This document shows positions 50,970 through 59,525 of a DNA stretch of 64,000 bases, piece after piece. Source of the DNA: DATKUC01 sp964553615 (lineage in GTDB: Bacteria; Spirochaetota; Spirochaetia; DSM-27196; DATKUC01); contig CAZKMA010000024.1 in NCBI GenBank assembly GCA_964553615.1, positions 1 to 64,000 of the forward strand. The letters run 5' to 3'. The translations under genes and the position numbers were made by a program. Positions within the stretch are counted from its first letter, which is position 1; each line of letters starts with the position of its first letter. The notes below the pieces were generated by a model. The model was not told the DNA's origin. It made no database searches and saw only the letters and a program-made list of their open reading frames with translations.

Positions 50970-51665
50970 ATGAGTATTCGCCGCAACGTGCCCATTCTTG
51001 TCGTCCTCGTGGCCGCCTTCGGACTCGTGCTCGCCTGCAGCAGCGCTCCGCCGAGGATTACAGGGCTTTACAGCACGCTTGCGGTCGTCGACAACCGCAC
51101 CCTTCAGGCAAAATACGAACAGCTGTCGGTCTTTGTCCAGGCGGAAGATGAGAACGGCTTCAGCGATCTTGCCCATCTGTATATCATAAACGATCGTGCC
51201 GATCTGTACTGGGCGCTCGGTCCGGACTCCTGGGAACGGCGGGGTCCGCAGGGGCAGGAGTGGGTCGGGAGCAACGACATTGTCATGCCGGACGGTTCGG
51301 CGCTGCCGCGCGGCGAATATCGAGTAGTCCTGGTGGACATCTCGGGTGCACGGGACGAGCGCACTTTCGTACTCGATCACGGTCCCACGAAACCGGGAGC
51401 GGTGGTTTTTCCGACTTTGAAGCTGCAATCGGATCGCATTACGGTTGCAGGGCCCTACGCGAACGACACCGTGTCAGTTATTGACCCGACGGGACGAGAC
51501 CCGACGGGGCAGTTCTCGAGCCGACGCGAGGTATCGCCGGGTACCTTTACTCTCCCCGAGATTCTTGGCCGTGCGCCTGAGCCCGGTCGACGACTCGACC
51601 TGTACGTTCACACCTATGACGAAGCTGCCGGTCTTGTCCTCATTTCGGGACCGTATGTGTATTGA
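50970..51665 (+). CDS. Lipoprotein of unknown function
   Basis: The 231-residue protein starts with a lipoprotein signal (MSIRRNVPILVVLVAAFG then LVLAC, Cys 23), so it should be lipidated and face away from the cytoplasm. The mature part is beta-rich with SVFVQAEDENGFSDLAHLYI and PGTFTLPEILG; I recognise no domain. ATG 50970 is chosen for the signal; AGGAAG lies about 10 bases upstream. It is convergent with the DUF4032 gene. Confidence 0.7.
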   Translation: MSIRRNVPILVVLVAAFGLVLACSSAPPRITGLYSTLAVVDNRTLQAKYEQLSVFVQAEDENGFSDLAHLYIINDRADLYWALGPDSWERRGPQGQEWVGSNDIVMPDGSALPRGEYRVVLVDISGARDERTFVLDHGPTKPGAVVFPTLKLQSDRITVAGPYANDTVSVIDPTGRDPTGQFSSRREVSPGTFTLPEILGRAPEPGRRLDLYVHTYDEAAGLVLISGPYVY

Positions 51666-51671
51666 GCGTTG

Positions 51672-52604
51672 TCAGTCTTCTATGTTGTCGACGTGCTGCC
51701 GACGGCGAAAGATGCGCTCGACCGTGTCCCGCATCCGCTCCCGGACATCCTTGCCGTACCGCTCCGAATAGTCGAGAACGGCCGTTTGAACTGAAACGTT
51801 CGGACCGTGCAGCTGTTTGAGCTCGTGCCAGTGTTTCACGATCCAGACGTACAGATCGGCAGCTGTTCGTCCCGGAAACCGATGCAGGAGTCCTTCGTGC
51901 TCGATGATGTCAACTATCGGTTTGTACACGTTGTTGACCCAGGAAATCACCGCGGTCTCGAGTGGTATCTCGTTCTGATAATGCTGATTGATGTAGTACT
52001 TGTGACCGTAGATGTGCTGGACAATCTCGTCATATCTGCCGGGGGCAGTGAATACGAGTTCATAGTGCGGCACGAGTCGGTCGAAGTGCATATTTTCATA
52101 GAACCGTTTCTTTTCGTAGCCGATAACCTGATGCAGAAGTTCCCGTTTGTTCATGTTCGGACGAAGCGTGACCTCCGAGCTCAGAGAAACCACCTCCGCA
52201 TCAATTGCCTGCACGCCCTGTGATCGGGCAACGGACACCCGGTGGTTTCCGTCTCTCACGAAATAGACCCCGCCAATCTCGTAGAGCTTTATTGGCGGAA
52301 GAATGATCGACTCCAGGTGTGCCTTGTCGACACGAGTCCACCGGTTCCGCAGGTATTCATGTTTCGGAAGAAATCGGCGATTGAAGTCGCGGTAGCGACC
52401 TTCGCTCCCTACGATGAGATTTATGTTCACGGTCTTCATTCCGCGGTAAGTTTCGCTTTTGGGACGGAGAAGGTCCTTGACCTCCTGAAGGGACAGCATT
52501 TCGTCGCTGCCCGGGTCCAGGAGGTTCATAATCCTCGAAAAGGTTTCCTGACCACGCGCCTTATTGAAGTCCTGACTGGCGGAATGGTCAACATAACTGT
52601 TCAT
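51672..52604 (-). CDS. ParB-like / DUF4032 protein
   Basis: The 310-residue protein has a ParB/sulfiredoxin-like core (IKLYEIGGVYFVRDGNHRVSVARSQG is the region; YFVRDGNHRVS is the key part, near residue 112) and a C-terminal DUF4032 segment (FPGRTAADLYVWIVKHWHEL near residue 247). The ParB-like domain can bind nucleotides; no DNA-binding helix-turn-helix follows, so a partition role is unlikely. It overlaps the phosphoesterase gene by 4 bases. Confidence 0.78.
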   Translation of the reverse strand: MNSYVDHSASQDFNKARGQETFSRIMNLLDPGSDEMLSLQEVKDLLRPKSETYRGMKTVNINLIVGSEGRYRDFNRRFLPKHEYLRNRWTRVDKAHLESIILPPIKLYEIGGVYFVRDGNHRVSVARSQGVQAIDAEVVSLSSEVTLRPNMNKRELLHQVIGYEKKRFYENMHFDRLVPHYELVFTAPGRYDEIVQHIYGHKYYINQHYQNEIPLETAVISWVNNVYKPIVDIIEHEGLLHRFPGRTAADLYVWIVKHWHELKQLHGPNVSVQTAVLDYSERYGKDVRERMRDTVERIFRRRQHVDNIED

Positions 52605-53356
52605 GTATGATCCTCACTGTCTCGTTCATGTTCCGACAAATCATCTGATGGCCGGGAACGGGGAAGAGCGGCTGCCTCGTTTTCCAACCCGGGGATCGTC
52701 AGCACGTAGTGGTCGTAGACGTTGATCACCATGGTCTGATTGAAGGCGGTTACCCGTTGTGCATTCATATCGTAAAGGTGTATGTGTCCGTGGAGCAGGA
52801 AGCGCGGTTTGAATTTCCGCATGAACCACAAGAAACTCTTGAACCCCGTGTGGCATGGATCAGGTTTGTCGTGAATGCCCCGTGGCGGAGCATGTGTCAG
52901 CAAAATATCCAGATAACGCCCATGTATCATTTTGTTCCATAACAACCTCGGAACAAGTTTGAAGATTTTCCAGTACATCTGGAAATCGGTGAATTGATTC
53001 TCATCACCGTTATAAAGCATACTCCCTCCGAGTCCTGCTATCAACAAACCTTGCCGAGTTTTAACAATTTTGCCGCCGACGTAGGTCGAACCAAAGTGGT
53101 TGCTCATTGAGAGGTGCGAGAGTTCATCTTCGGAGTCATACCGGTGCGCGTTCCGCTTGAAAAGTCCGATCTTCTTGAGGTTGTGATTGCCGAAGACAAA
53201 AAACAACTGTTTGTTCATGCTGCTGGCAATAAATCCGAGATACTCCATGGGCAGATCGCCAGCGCTCAGCACAAGATCGACATCGCGGAACCGTTCTTTC
53301 ACCTTGGTGCTGTACACGAGTGGATCAATATGATCGGATACGCAGAGAATTTTCAT
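52601..53356 (-). CDS. Calcineurin-type metallophosphoesterase
   Basis: The 251-residue protein has the metal-binding order SDHID, GDL, GNHN, THAPP and HGHIHLY. Usually the first motif is D-x-H; here it is SDHID, which keeps the Asp and His. It hydrolyses a phosphoester of unknown identity in the cytoplasm. CTGGAG precedes the ATG. It is the middle gene of a unit with the TPR/Mrr-like and DUF4032 genes. Confidence 0.88.
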   Translation of the reverse strand: MKILCVSDHIDPLVYSTKVKERFRDVDLVLSAGDLPMEYLGFIASSMNKQLFFVFGNHNLKKIGLFKRNAHRYDSEDELSHLSMSNHFGSTYVGGKIVKTRQGLLIAGLGGSMLYNGDENQFTDFQMYWKIFKLVPRLLWNKMIHGRYLDILLTHAPPRGIHDKPDPCHTGFKSFLWFMRKFKPRFLLHGHIHLYDMNAQRVTAFNQTMVINVYDHYVLTIPGLENEAAALPRSRPSDDLSEHERDSEDHT

Positions 53357-53370
53357 GCTGACTCCAGATG

Positions 53371-54729
53371 CTACACCGAGACCTGCCGGAGGAGAGGCTG
53401 TAACCGATCCTTGTCAATCAGGTCTATTGGTCGGGTTTCGGCGAAGTCAGTGGCGAGGCGCGAGAAACCCGAACTCGACACCATGATTCCCCGTGCAATA
53501 TTCTGTCTCTTCATCTCCTCGTGAAAGTTCCGAACCGTCGATTCGTCGACAAACTCCGTCGACCGAAAGAACTGGACAAGTCTGGGAAGCTTTCTCGTGT
53601 TTCTCCATTTGTTCTGAGCCTCAACCGCTACAATCCGGCAACTATCGTTCAGCGACTCCACATCCCGAACCTGCAACTCCATGACCTCGGTGAGGGACTT
53701 GCACAGGCTTACGAACTCCGACTGATTTACCGTCAGGAAATCCTTCACGTGGTCGTCGGTACGCACATCCTGGTACTGGCTCAACTTTGCCGCCACGTCC
53801 CGGAAGTTTTTCTTCCGGGTGAAGATCTTTTCCCATTGCTCAATCGCTGCCTCTATCTTGCGTGTTTTTTCGTAGCAGATCGCCAGAAAGTATCGAGCGT
53901 AGAGTACTTCCTGGGCTCCGTCGTCGGTTGCAAGCGTCAACGCGCGATCGAGCTCGGATGTTGCCCGCTCCACATTTCCCATGCTCAGAAAGCATGCTCC
54001 CCGTTCGACCAGAGATTTCACCTTGAACGGCAGTTCGCGTGATGACCGTTCGAATGATGCAATTGCTGCCGAGAACTCGTGTGCATCCTTCTGCAGGCGT
54101 CCGAGGTAGTAGTGAGCTTCCCCGTTCTCCGGCTGCGACCTGATGGCCTTTTCCAGCTCCGCTCGCGCTTCGATGGGACGTTTTGACCGGTACAGGATGT
54201 ACCCGAGGCGGAAGTGAGAATCGCCGTGTCGATCGTCCAGTGAGAGTGCCTTTCGGTAAAACTGTGCCGCCTTTTCGCTCTGGTTGCGCGCCTCGAAGAG
54301 TTTTCCGATTTGATAGTAGTAGGTTGCGTTGTTCGGATCCATCTTCCGGAGCAGGAGATACTCCTTCAATGCTTCATCCGGCTGGTTGAATTTCGAAAAA
54401 AGTTCTGCTATCGTTATTCGGAAGGGAACTTCTTTGCAATACCCGTTGAAAATGCCGATCTGGTTAACCGTTTTGAACTCCATGAGAGCAAGTTCCGGCT
54501 TCTGTTCCGCAAGATATGCCTGCCCAAGGAAATAGTGCGCGTCAGTATTACGTGGCTCCTTGAGGATGATCCGTTTAGCAAGCCGAATGGCCGGTGAGGT
54601 CCGGTTCTGTTTCAGGAGTGACGAGAGAGTTTCCAGCTGTTTTGGCGCGATGACTGATCGGACTATGAAAACAGTAAAGACTCCGACCGCCACACCGAGG
54701 ATTACTATAAGAATGACGACAATCGGCAT
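53371..54729 (-). CDS. Membrane-anchored TPR protein with an Mrr-like C-terminal domain
   Basis: The 452-residue protein has one N-terminal membrane segment (about 3-27), then about eight TPR-type helix pairs (residues 40-330, including NTDAHYFLGQAYLAEQKPELAL and GEAHYYLGRL), then a domain (about 350-452) that resembles Mrr-type restriction-endonuclease folds (RIVAVEAQNKW, GIMVSSSGFSRLATDFAETRPIDLID). The usual catalytic D...(E/Q)-x-K is not clean: VEAQNKW stands where VQ-x-K is expected. It is probably a binding domain rather than an active nuclease. A good promoter lies upstream. Confidence 0.72.
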   Translation of the reverse strand: MPIVVILIVILGVAVGVFTVFIVRSVIAPKQLETLSSLLKQNRTSPAIRLAKRIILKEPRNTDAHYFLGQAYLAEQKPELALMEFKTVNQIGIFNGYCKEVPFRITIAELFSKFNQPDEALKEYLLLRKMDPNNATYYYQIGKLFEARNQSEKAAQFYRKALSLDDRHGDSHFRLGYILYRSKRPIEARAELEKAIRSQPENGEAHYYLGRLQKDAHEFSAAIASFERSSRELPFKVKSLVERGACFLSMGNVERATSELDRALTLATDDGAQEVLYARYFLAICYEKTRKIEAAIEQWEKIFTRKKNFRDVAAKLSQYQDVRTDDHVKDFLTVNQSEFVSLCKSLTEVMELQVRDVESLNDSCRIVAVEAQNKWRNTRKLPRLVQFFRSTEFVDESTVRNFHEEMKRQNIARGIMVSSSGFSRLATDFAETRPIDLIDKDRLQPLLRQVSV

Positions 54730-54767
54730 GCAGCTCCCATCACCTATTTACATTAAATCTATCGGAC

Positions 54768-54796
54768 ACAGTAACGACTTTGTGGATCGCTGTCAA
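54768..54796 (-). promoter_or_regulatory. Promoter of the TPR/Mrr-like, phosphoesterase and DUF4032 unit
   Basis: On the minus strand, consensus TTGACA (54791-54796), a 17-base spacer and TACTGT (54768-54773). The predicted leader is about 33 bases and carries GGGAG before the ATG at 54729. Confidence 0.5.
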
Positions 54797-54818
54797 ACTG
54801 GTTTTGCGGGGGATTAGA

Positions 54819-55523
54819 GTGATTAGACCGATTTTTGTGCTCATCATGGGCACCTGTCTCGCCGTAATGCCTGCTGCGGCAAAGACGCTCCTGGAACAGG
54901 GCGAAGACCTTTTCATGCAGAACAAGCCCGGTGCTGCGGTGTCGCTGCTCGAGAATGCACTGAACCAGACTCCGAACGACCCGAAAGTCTATCTCTACCT
55001 CGGCATCTGCTACGAGCAGCTCGGACAACACCAGAAGGCGATCGACATCCTTTCCCGCGGTGCCGCTATGCCGGGGGCGAACGTCTCTCTTTTCTATTAT
55101 GATGTTGGTAACAACTACTTCGCAATGAAGGATCTGAAGAATGCTGAGGAGATGTACACGAAGGCGATACAGGTCAGCGGCAGTTTTGCGCCCCCTTATC
55201 TGAACCGCGCCAATCTTCGCGTCCAGACGAAACAGTATAAGTCCGCCGTCAACGACTATACGGTGTATCTCAACCTCAACCCGTCCGACCCCCAGGCCCC
55301 CACCATCCAGAAGATGATCGCGCTGTTGAGCGACCAGATCACCTCTGAGGCACAACGGGTAGCCGCTGAAAAGCAGAAGCAGGCAGAGGCCGAGGCAAAG
55401 CGGAAGGCAATTCTGGACAGCGTTCTGAACTCACTGAACAATGCTTCGAGTGATACCAAGAATATGTCCGGCGGAAACGCTCAAATTGAAAACAAGACCG
55501 AGCCATTGGACATTGCACCATAG
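54819..55523 (+). CDS. Secreted TPR protein
   Basis: The 234-residue protein has a signal peptide (VIRPIFVLIMGTCLAVMP, cut after AAAK), three TPR units (about 20-150, including DPKVYLYLGICYEQLGQHQKAI) and a charged helical tail rich in Ala, Glu and Lys. A GTG start at 54819 is chosen for GGGGGA 5-6 bases upstream and the signal peptide. It is followed after 32 bases by a larger TPR gene, and both probably work in envelope complexes. Confidence 0.75.
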   Translation: MIRPIFVLIMGTCLAVMPAAAKTLLEQGEDLFMQNKPGAAVSLLENALNQTPNDPKVYLYLGICYEQLGQHQKAIDILSRGAAMPGANVSLFYYDVGNNYFAMKDLKNAEEMYTKAIQVSGSFAPPYLNRANLRVQTKQYKSAVNDYTVYLNLNPSDPQAPTIQKMIALLSDQITSEAQRVAAEKQKQAEAEAKRKAILDSVLNSLNNASSDTKNMSGGNAQIENKTEPLDIAP

Positions 55524-55555
55524 GGTGCCGATTTGACCGGGGCATAGGAGGATAG

Positions 55556-57547
55556 ATGAACAAGCGGTTCATGGCAATAATCGCCGGCGGGGTGCTGGCG
55601 CTTCTTCTCATAGGCGGGGGAGTCTACTTCGCCGTGAACAGCTCGCGGAGTGGCGCCCAGACGGAACGTCAGAATAAACTCAGTCTGGCGGCGGACTACC
55701 TGAAAAACGGGGAGTATCAGCGCGCGCTCGATCTCGTCGACCAGCTTCTGATCAAGAATGCGAACGACGCTGCGGCGAAGAAACTCCGCGACGAAACCGT
55801 GGCGGCTCAGAAGGCGGCGGCGCAGGCGGAACAGAAGAGGCAACTGTCCCAGCTCGAGCAGCAGAATCAGCAGCTGCGCAATTCGCTCTCTTCACTCGGC
55901 TCCGATCTCAAATCGCAGAATCCACAGGCCTCGGCTCTGGACACTCAGAAGGCGGATGCTCTTGCGCGCGCCAGGGAGGCGGAGGCCAGGGCTCAGGAGG
56001 CGGAGGCGCAGCGGAAGCTCGCCGAGCTTCAGATTCAGAAACAACTCGCCGCACAGAAGCAGGCGGAGCTCGACAGACAGAAACAGCTCGAACAGCAGAA
56101 GAAGGACGAGCAGGCGAAGAAACTTGCCGAAATGAATGCCCAGCAGCGTGCGCGGCAGGCGAAACTCGACAAACTCATTGCAGACGGCACCAAGGCGCTC
56201 GACAGTGGCGACTATTCCACGGCTCGTTCGGACTTCAATGACGCACTCGGCGTGGAGTCCGACTATGCGCCCGCACTTTCAGGGCTTGCGCGATCCTACT
56301 ATCTGCAGGATCCGACCAACTCTGAAAACCTGCAGAAGGCGGTCGGGTTTGCAAATCGGGCAATAGCAAAGGATCCGAGCCTCTGGGAGCCCCACTACAC
56401 CCTTGGACAGGTGTATCAGCAGACCGAACTGTTTGACGAAGCCATCAAGGAACTCAAGGCGGCGGCACGGCTCAAGCCGGACAACGCGAGCGTCCTTTTT
56501 GCCCTCGGAAACGCACAGTATCGGGCCGGTCAGTTCCGCGAAGCACGCGGCTCGTACGAGAACTGCGTTCGCATAAACCCGTACATCGACAACGCATACT
56601 ACAACCTTGGAATCACGGATCTGACGCTGAAGGATACATCCGCGGCGTTGAAAGCATTTCTCTTTGCGGCGCAGATCAAGCCGAACGATGCCCGGGCGCT
56701 CTACCGAATTGGATCAATCTATCTCGACAATAATGACGTGAATAATGCGGTGACCACTCTGGAGAAGGCCGTAAAAGCGGATCCGAAATCATCCCTGTAC
56801 CAGTTCCGTCTGGGTCAGGCCTATTATCAGAAAGGAACGCTCGACAAGTCGGTGGCGGCGTTCAAGGAAGCGGTGGCGCTGAAACCGAACGATCCGGTGA
56901 GCAACTACAATCTTGCTCTTGTGCTTTTCGAACAGGGCAACGCAAAGGATGCGCTTCCCTACGTCCAGGCGTCGATTGTGGCAAAGAGCGACGAGGCGCA
57001 GTACTACTACCTGCAGGGTCAGATTTTCGAGGCCCTTGGTAAGGACAACGAGGCGATATCTTCGTTGACCGAGGCCATAAAGAAGGATCCGAAGTACGTG
57101 AAGGCAATGGTGGAGCTCGGCAAGGTGCTCGATGACATGAAGATGTACGATCAGGCGCTCAGCTTCCTCCTTGCGGCGGCCAGGATCCAGCCCGATTCTA
57201 TCGAGGTGAACAATAATCTCGGCAATGTCTATCTCCACAAGGAGCTGTACAGTCAGAGCATTGATCACTACAAGACCGCGATTGCCAAGAAACCGGACGA
57301 TACGCTGATGCGGTACCACCTTGCGCTTGCATACATTGGCACCAAAAAATACCCGGAGGCACAGCAGACGCTCGCCGACCTCCTGAAGATCGATCCCAAC
57401 TACTGGGAGGCGTATCATCGAATGGGCGAAGTATTGATTGCGACCGGAGACAAGGCGGGGGCGAAGGCAATACTGTCGAAGCTCCTGCAACGCGACCCGC
57501 AGTATCCGGATAAGGCTTCGGTGGAAAATCTTCTGTCCGGTTTGTAG
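55556..57547 (+). CDS. Membrane-anchored TPR protein with a long coiled coil
   Basis: The 663-residue protein has an N-terminal membrane segment (about 7-27), a first TPR-like pair (40-75), a Gln/Ala/Glu-rich coiled coil (about 80-210, with LAELQIQKQLAAQKQAEL and similar) and about twelve TPR units up to the C-terminus (for example WEPHYTLGQVYQQTELFDEAI). It is probably a periplasmic scaffold binding several partners. The helix-rich middle resembles TolA or YbgF-type spacers. AGGAGG lies 6 bases before the ATG. Confidence 0.78.
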   Translation: MNKRFMAIIAGGVLALLLIGGGVYFAVNSSRSGAQTERQNKLSLAADYLKNGEYQRALDLVDQLLIKNANDAAAKKLRDETVAAQKAAAQAEQKRQLSQLEQQNQQLRNSLSSLGSDLKSQNPQASALDTQKADALARAREAEARAQEAEAQRKLAELQIQKQLAAQKQAELDRQKQLEQQKKDEQAKKLAEMNAQQRARQAKLDKLIADGTKALDSGDYSTARSDFNDALGVESDYAPALSGLARSYYLQDPTNSENLQKAVGFANRAIAKDPSLWEPHYTLGQVYQQTELFDEAIKELKAAARLKPDNASVLFALGNAQYRAGQFREARGSYENCVRINPYIDNAYYNLGITDLTLKDTSAALKAFLFAAQIKPNDARALYRIGSIYLDNNDVNNAVTTLEKAVKADPKSSLYQFRLGQAYYQKGTLDKSVAAFKEAVALKPNDPVSNYNLALVLFEQGNAKDALPYVQASIVAKSDEAQYYYLQGQIFEALGKDNEAISSLTEAIKKDPKYVKAMVELGKVLDDMKMYDQALSFLLAAARIQPDSIEVNNNLGNVYLHKELYSQSIDHYKTAIAKKPDDTLMRYHLALAYIGTKKYPEAQQTLADLLKIDPNYWEAYHRMGEVLIATGDKAGAKAILSKLLQRDPQYPDKASVENLLSGL

Positions 57548-57556
57548 GGAGAACGG

Positions 57557-59488
57557 CTATACCAGTCTGCCCACGAGCTCGAACAATCTCTCCCGTGAGA
57601 GTTCGTGCCAGATCGGGCGTCCGTGAGGGCACCGCGGATTCTCGAGTTTGAGCGACTCTTCGATGAGGGTAAGGGCCGTAACCGGGTCAATCGGATCCCC
57701 GTCCATGAGAGCGGATCTACACGCCATGCGTGCGTAGAGGTCGCGCGTGAGGTCTCCCGGGCCAATGTGCACCTCATCCAGCCCCTTTACCAGCGTATCG
57801 AGCGCTCCCGAGAGTGGTTCGGGAACTGCAAGAATCTGCCATTCACTCGTTCCCCCCTCAGTGTCCGTTTCCTGAAGCGGCTCGAGCTCAATCCCGTCGT
57901 CGGCGAGGCGGGAGCGATTTTGCCGTACCAGGCGAGACCGGTCGAACTCCAGCGACAGAAGGTGCGGAACGAGGAGCCTTTGAACCGGGCCATGTGCGCT
58001 GAACCGTTCGAAAAGCATCCGCTCGTGCGCGGCATGCTGGTCAACGAGGAGCAGGCGGTTTTCGGTCTCTGCAACCAGAAAGACTCCGAGTACCTGGCCG
58101 AGATATCGGATGTTCGGCCGGGCCCCGGTATCGAGCCGGCGTTCGAGCGAGAACGGTTCAGGCGGCGAATTGCGGGCCCGCTCCTCGCGCGCAAACCAGT
58201 CCCGCGAACCCGCGCCTTGTGGCGAACCCGCGCCTTGTGGCGAACCCGCGCCTTGTGGCGAACCCGCGCCTGATGGCGAACCCGCGCCTGGTGGCGAATC
58301 CACTGCCGGTTGGTGCGGCGGAGACGGGGTTGTGGGAAACGGTGTGCCTTGTCGCGATAGCGACTGCGGCCAGAGGCTGCCGGCGACGCCGCCACCTTCG
58401 GAAAGTGCCGCGGTCCTGCGCGCGTGGTGGTGAAGAAAATTCTGTACAGTCTCGACAATGCGATGATGCATGTCCGGAAGGTTGCGAAAACGTGCCTCCC
58501 GTTTGGCAGGGTGGATGTTGAAGTCCACCTGATTCGGATCCACCTGCAGAAAGAGAAACGCAACGGGAAACCGTCCTCCCGGAAGATATCCGGTGTACGC
58601 ATGTTCGAGCGCCTGAACGAAGGAGTACTCCCAGATTCTTCGGCCGTTTACGAATGACTGTATGTATTTTCGGTCGTTCCGGAAGGTGTCCGGTGTTTCG
58701 AGGATGAGGTCGAAACGAAACCCGTCCCCTGAGCCGGACACGGCGAAGAGAAAATCGGCATGGACAACTTCCGGAAGTGCGTTGATTACCCGTGCTCTGA
58801 GTCTTGTGCGGCGCCGGGCGTGAACCGCATCCGCCTCGCTTTCGGCAGGACTATCCGATGCTGCATCTGCAATTGTCGGCAGGAACATGCGCATGGTTCC
58901 GTCGGTAAAGTACCGGAAGGCGATGTCCGGATAGCTGAGAGCGCGGTCGAGCAGCACCAGCCGGCACATTGCCGATTCGGCGGAAGGCGATTTGAGGAAC
59001 CTGCGTCTGGCCGGAAGTGAGTAGAAAAGCTCCGCAACATCGACCGAAGTGCCGACTGGCCCTCGCCACTGCTCCAGGCTGAGCTGCTTGCCACCGTGAA
59101 CTACCACGCGACCGGCCTCGGTGCCGGGATTCGAGACAATCTCCATCCGGGAGACGGTGGCAATACTTGCAAGCGCTTCGCCGCGAAATCCGAGTGAGGA
59201 CACCGACAGGAGGTCGTTTTCCGTTTCAATCTTTGAGGTTGCGTGGGGCAGCCAGCATAGGTCCAGGTCCGCCCTGTCCATGCCTCTTCCGTCGTCAATG
59301 ACGCGTATCCGTTGAATGCCTCCCGACTCCAGATAAACCTGGATATTTCGGGCGTCGGCGTCTATGGCGTTGTCCAGCAGCTCCCGGACGACCGCATGGG
59401 GACGGTCGATGACCTCTCCTGCGGCAATCTTGCGTGCAACATCATCCCGGAGGACCTTGATCCTCCGGGATGATTGTCTGTCTGTCAT
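57557..59488 (-). CDS. mutL: DNA mismatch repair protein MutL with endonuclease motif
   Basis: The 643-residue protein has the GHKL ATPase domain (VVRELLDNAIDA, DDGRGM, LGFRGEALASI, GTSVDVAELFYSLPARRRFL abridged as LFYSLPARRRFLK), an N-terminal end at about 350, a Pro/Ser linker with a repeat (about 390-430) and a C-terminal domain with DQHAAHERMLFE (483-494). That motif marks MutL proteins that nick DNA themselves, as in bacteria without MutH. RCPHGRP and ACRSA are further metal-site motifs. The promoter TTGAAA-17-TACCCT ends 8 bases before the ATG and there is no Shine-Dalgarno sequence. Confidence 0.95.
   Translation of the reverse strand: MTDRQSSRRIKVLRDDVARKIAAGEVIDRPHAVVRELLDNAIDADARNIQVYLESGGIQRIRVIDDGRGMDRADLDLCWLPHATSKIETENDLLSVSSLGFRGEALASIATVSRMEIVSNPGTEAGRVVVHGGKQLSLEQWRGPVGTSVDVAELFYSLPARRRFLKSPSAESAMCRLVLLDRALSYPDIAFRYFTDGTMRMFLPTIADAASDSPAESEADAVHARRRTRLRARVINALPEVVHADFLFAVSGSGDGFRFDLILETPDTFRNDRKYIQSFVNGRRIWEYSFVQALEHAYTGYLPGGRFPVAFLFLQVDPNQVDFNIHPAKREARFRNLPDMHHRIVETVQNFLHHHARRTAALSEGGGVAGSLWPQSLSRQGTPFPTTPSPPHQPAVDSPPGAGSPSGAGSPQGAGSPQGAGSPQGAGSRDWFAREERARNSPPEPFSLERRLDTGARPNIRYLGQVLGVFLVAETENRLLLVDQHAAHERMLFERFSAHGPVQRLLVPHLLSLEFDRSRLVRQNRSRLADDGIELEPLQETDTEGGTSEWQILAVPEPLSGALDTLVKGLDEVHIGPGDLTRDLYARMACRSALMDGDPIDPVTALTLIEESLKLENPRCPHGRPIWHELSRERLFELVGRLV
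58204..58293 (-). repeat. 18-bp tandem repeat in the MutL linker
   Basis: Five consecutive copies of an 18-bp unit (GCGAACCCGCGCCTTGTG on the plus strand), the last two with single base changes, and a worn sixth copy after 58293. In MutL it encodes Gly-Ala-Gly-Ser-Pro-Gln repeats (residues about 399-428). Copy changes keep the reading frame. Confidence 0.95.
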
Positions 59489-59496
59489 GAGAGAGA

Positions 59497-59525
59497 AGGG
59501 TACTAGAAGCCGACCTGCGTTTCAA
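59497..59525 (-). promoter_or_regulatory. Promoter of mutL inside the end of the FecR-barrel gene
   Basis: On the minus strand, TTGAAA (59520-59525), a 17-base spacer and TACCCT (59497-59502), 8 bases before the ATG at 59488. It overlaps the last codons of the gene before. Confidence 0.45.

Noticed and set aside
53371..54729. Mrr-type restriction system
   Set aside because: No methylase or other restriction gene nearby, the protein is membrane-anchored and the catalytic motif is altered.
58204..58293. CRISPR-like repeat
   Set aside because: The units are contiguous without spacers and in frame inside mutL.
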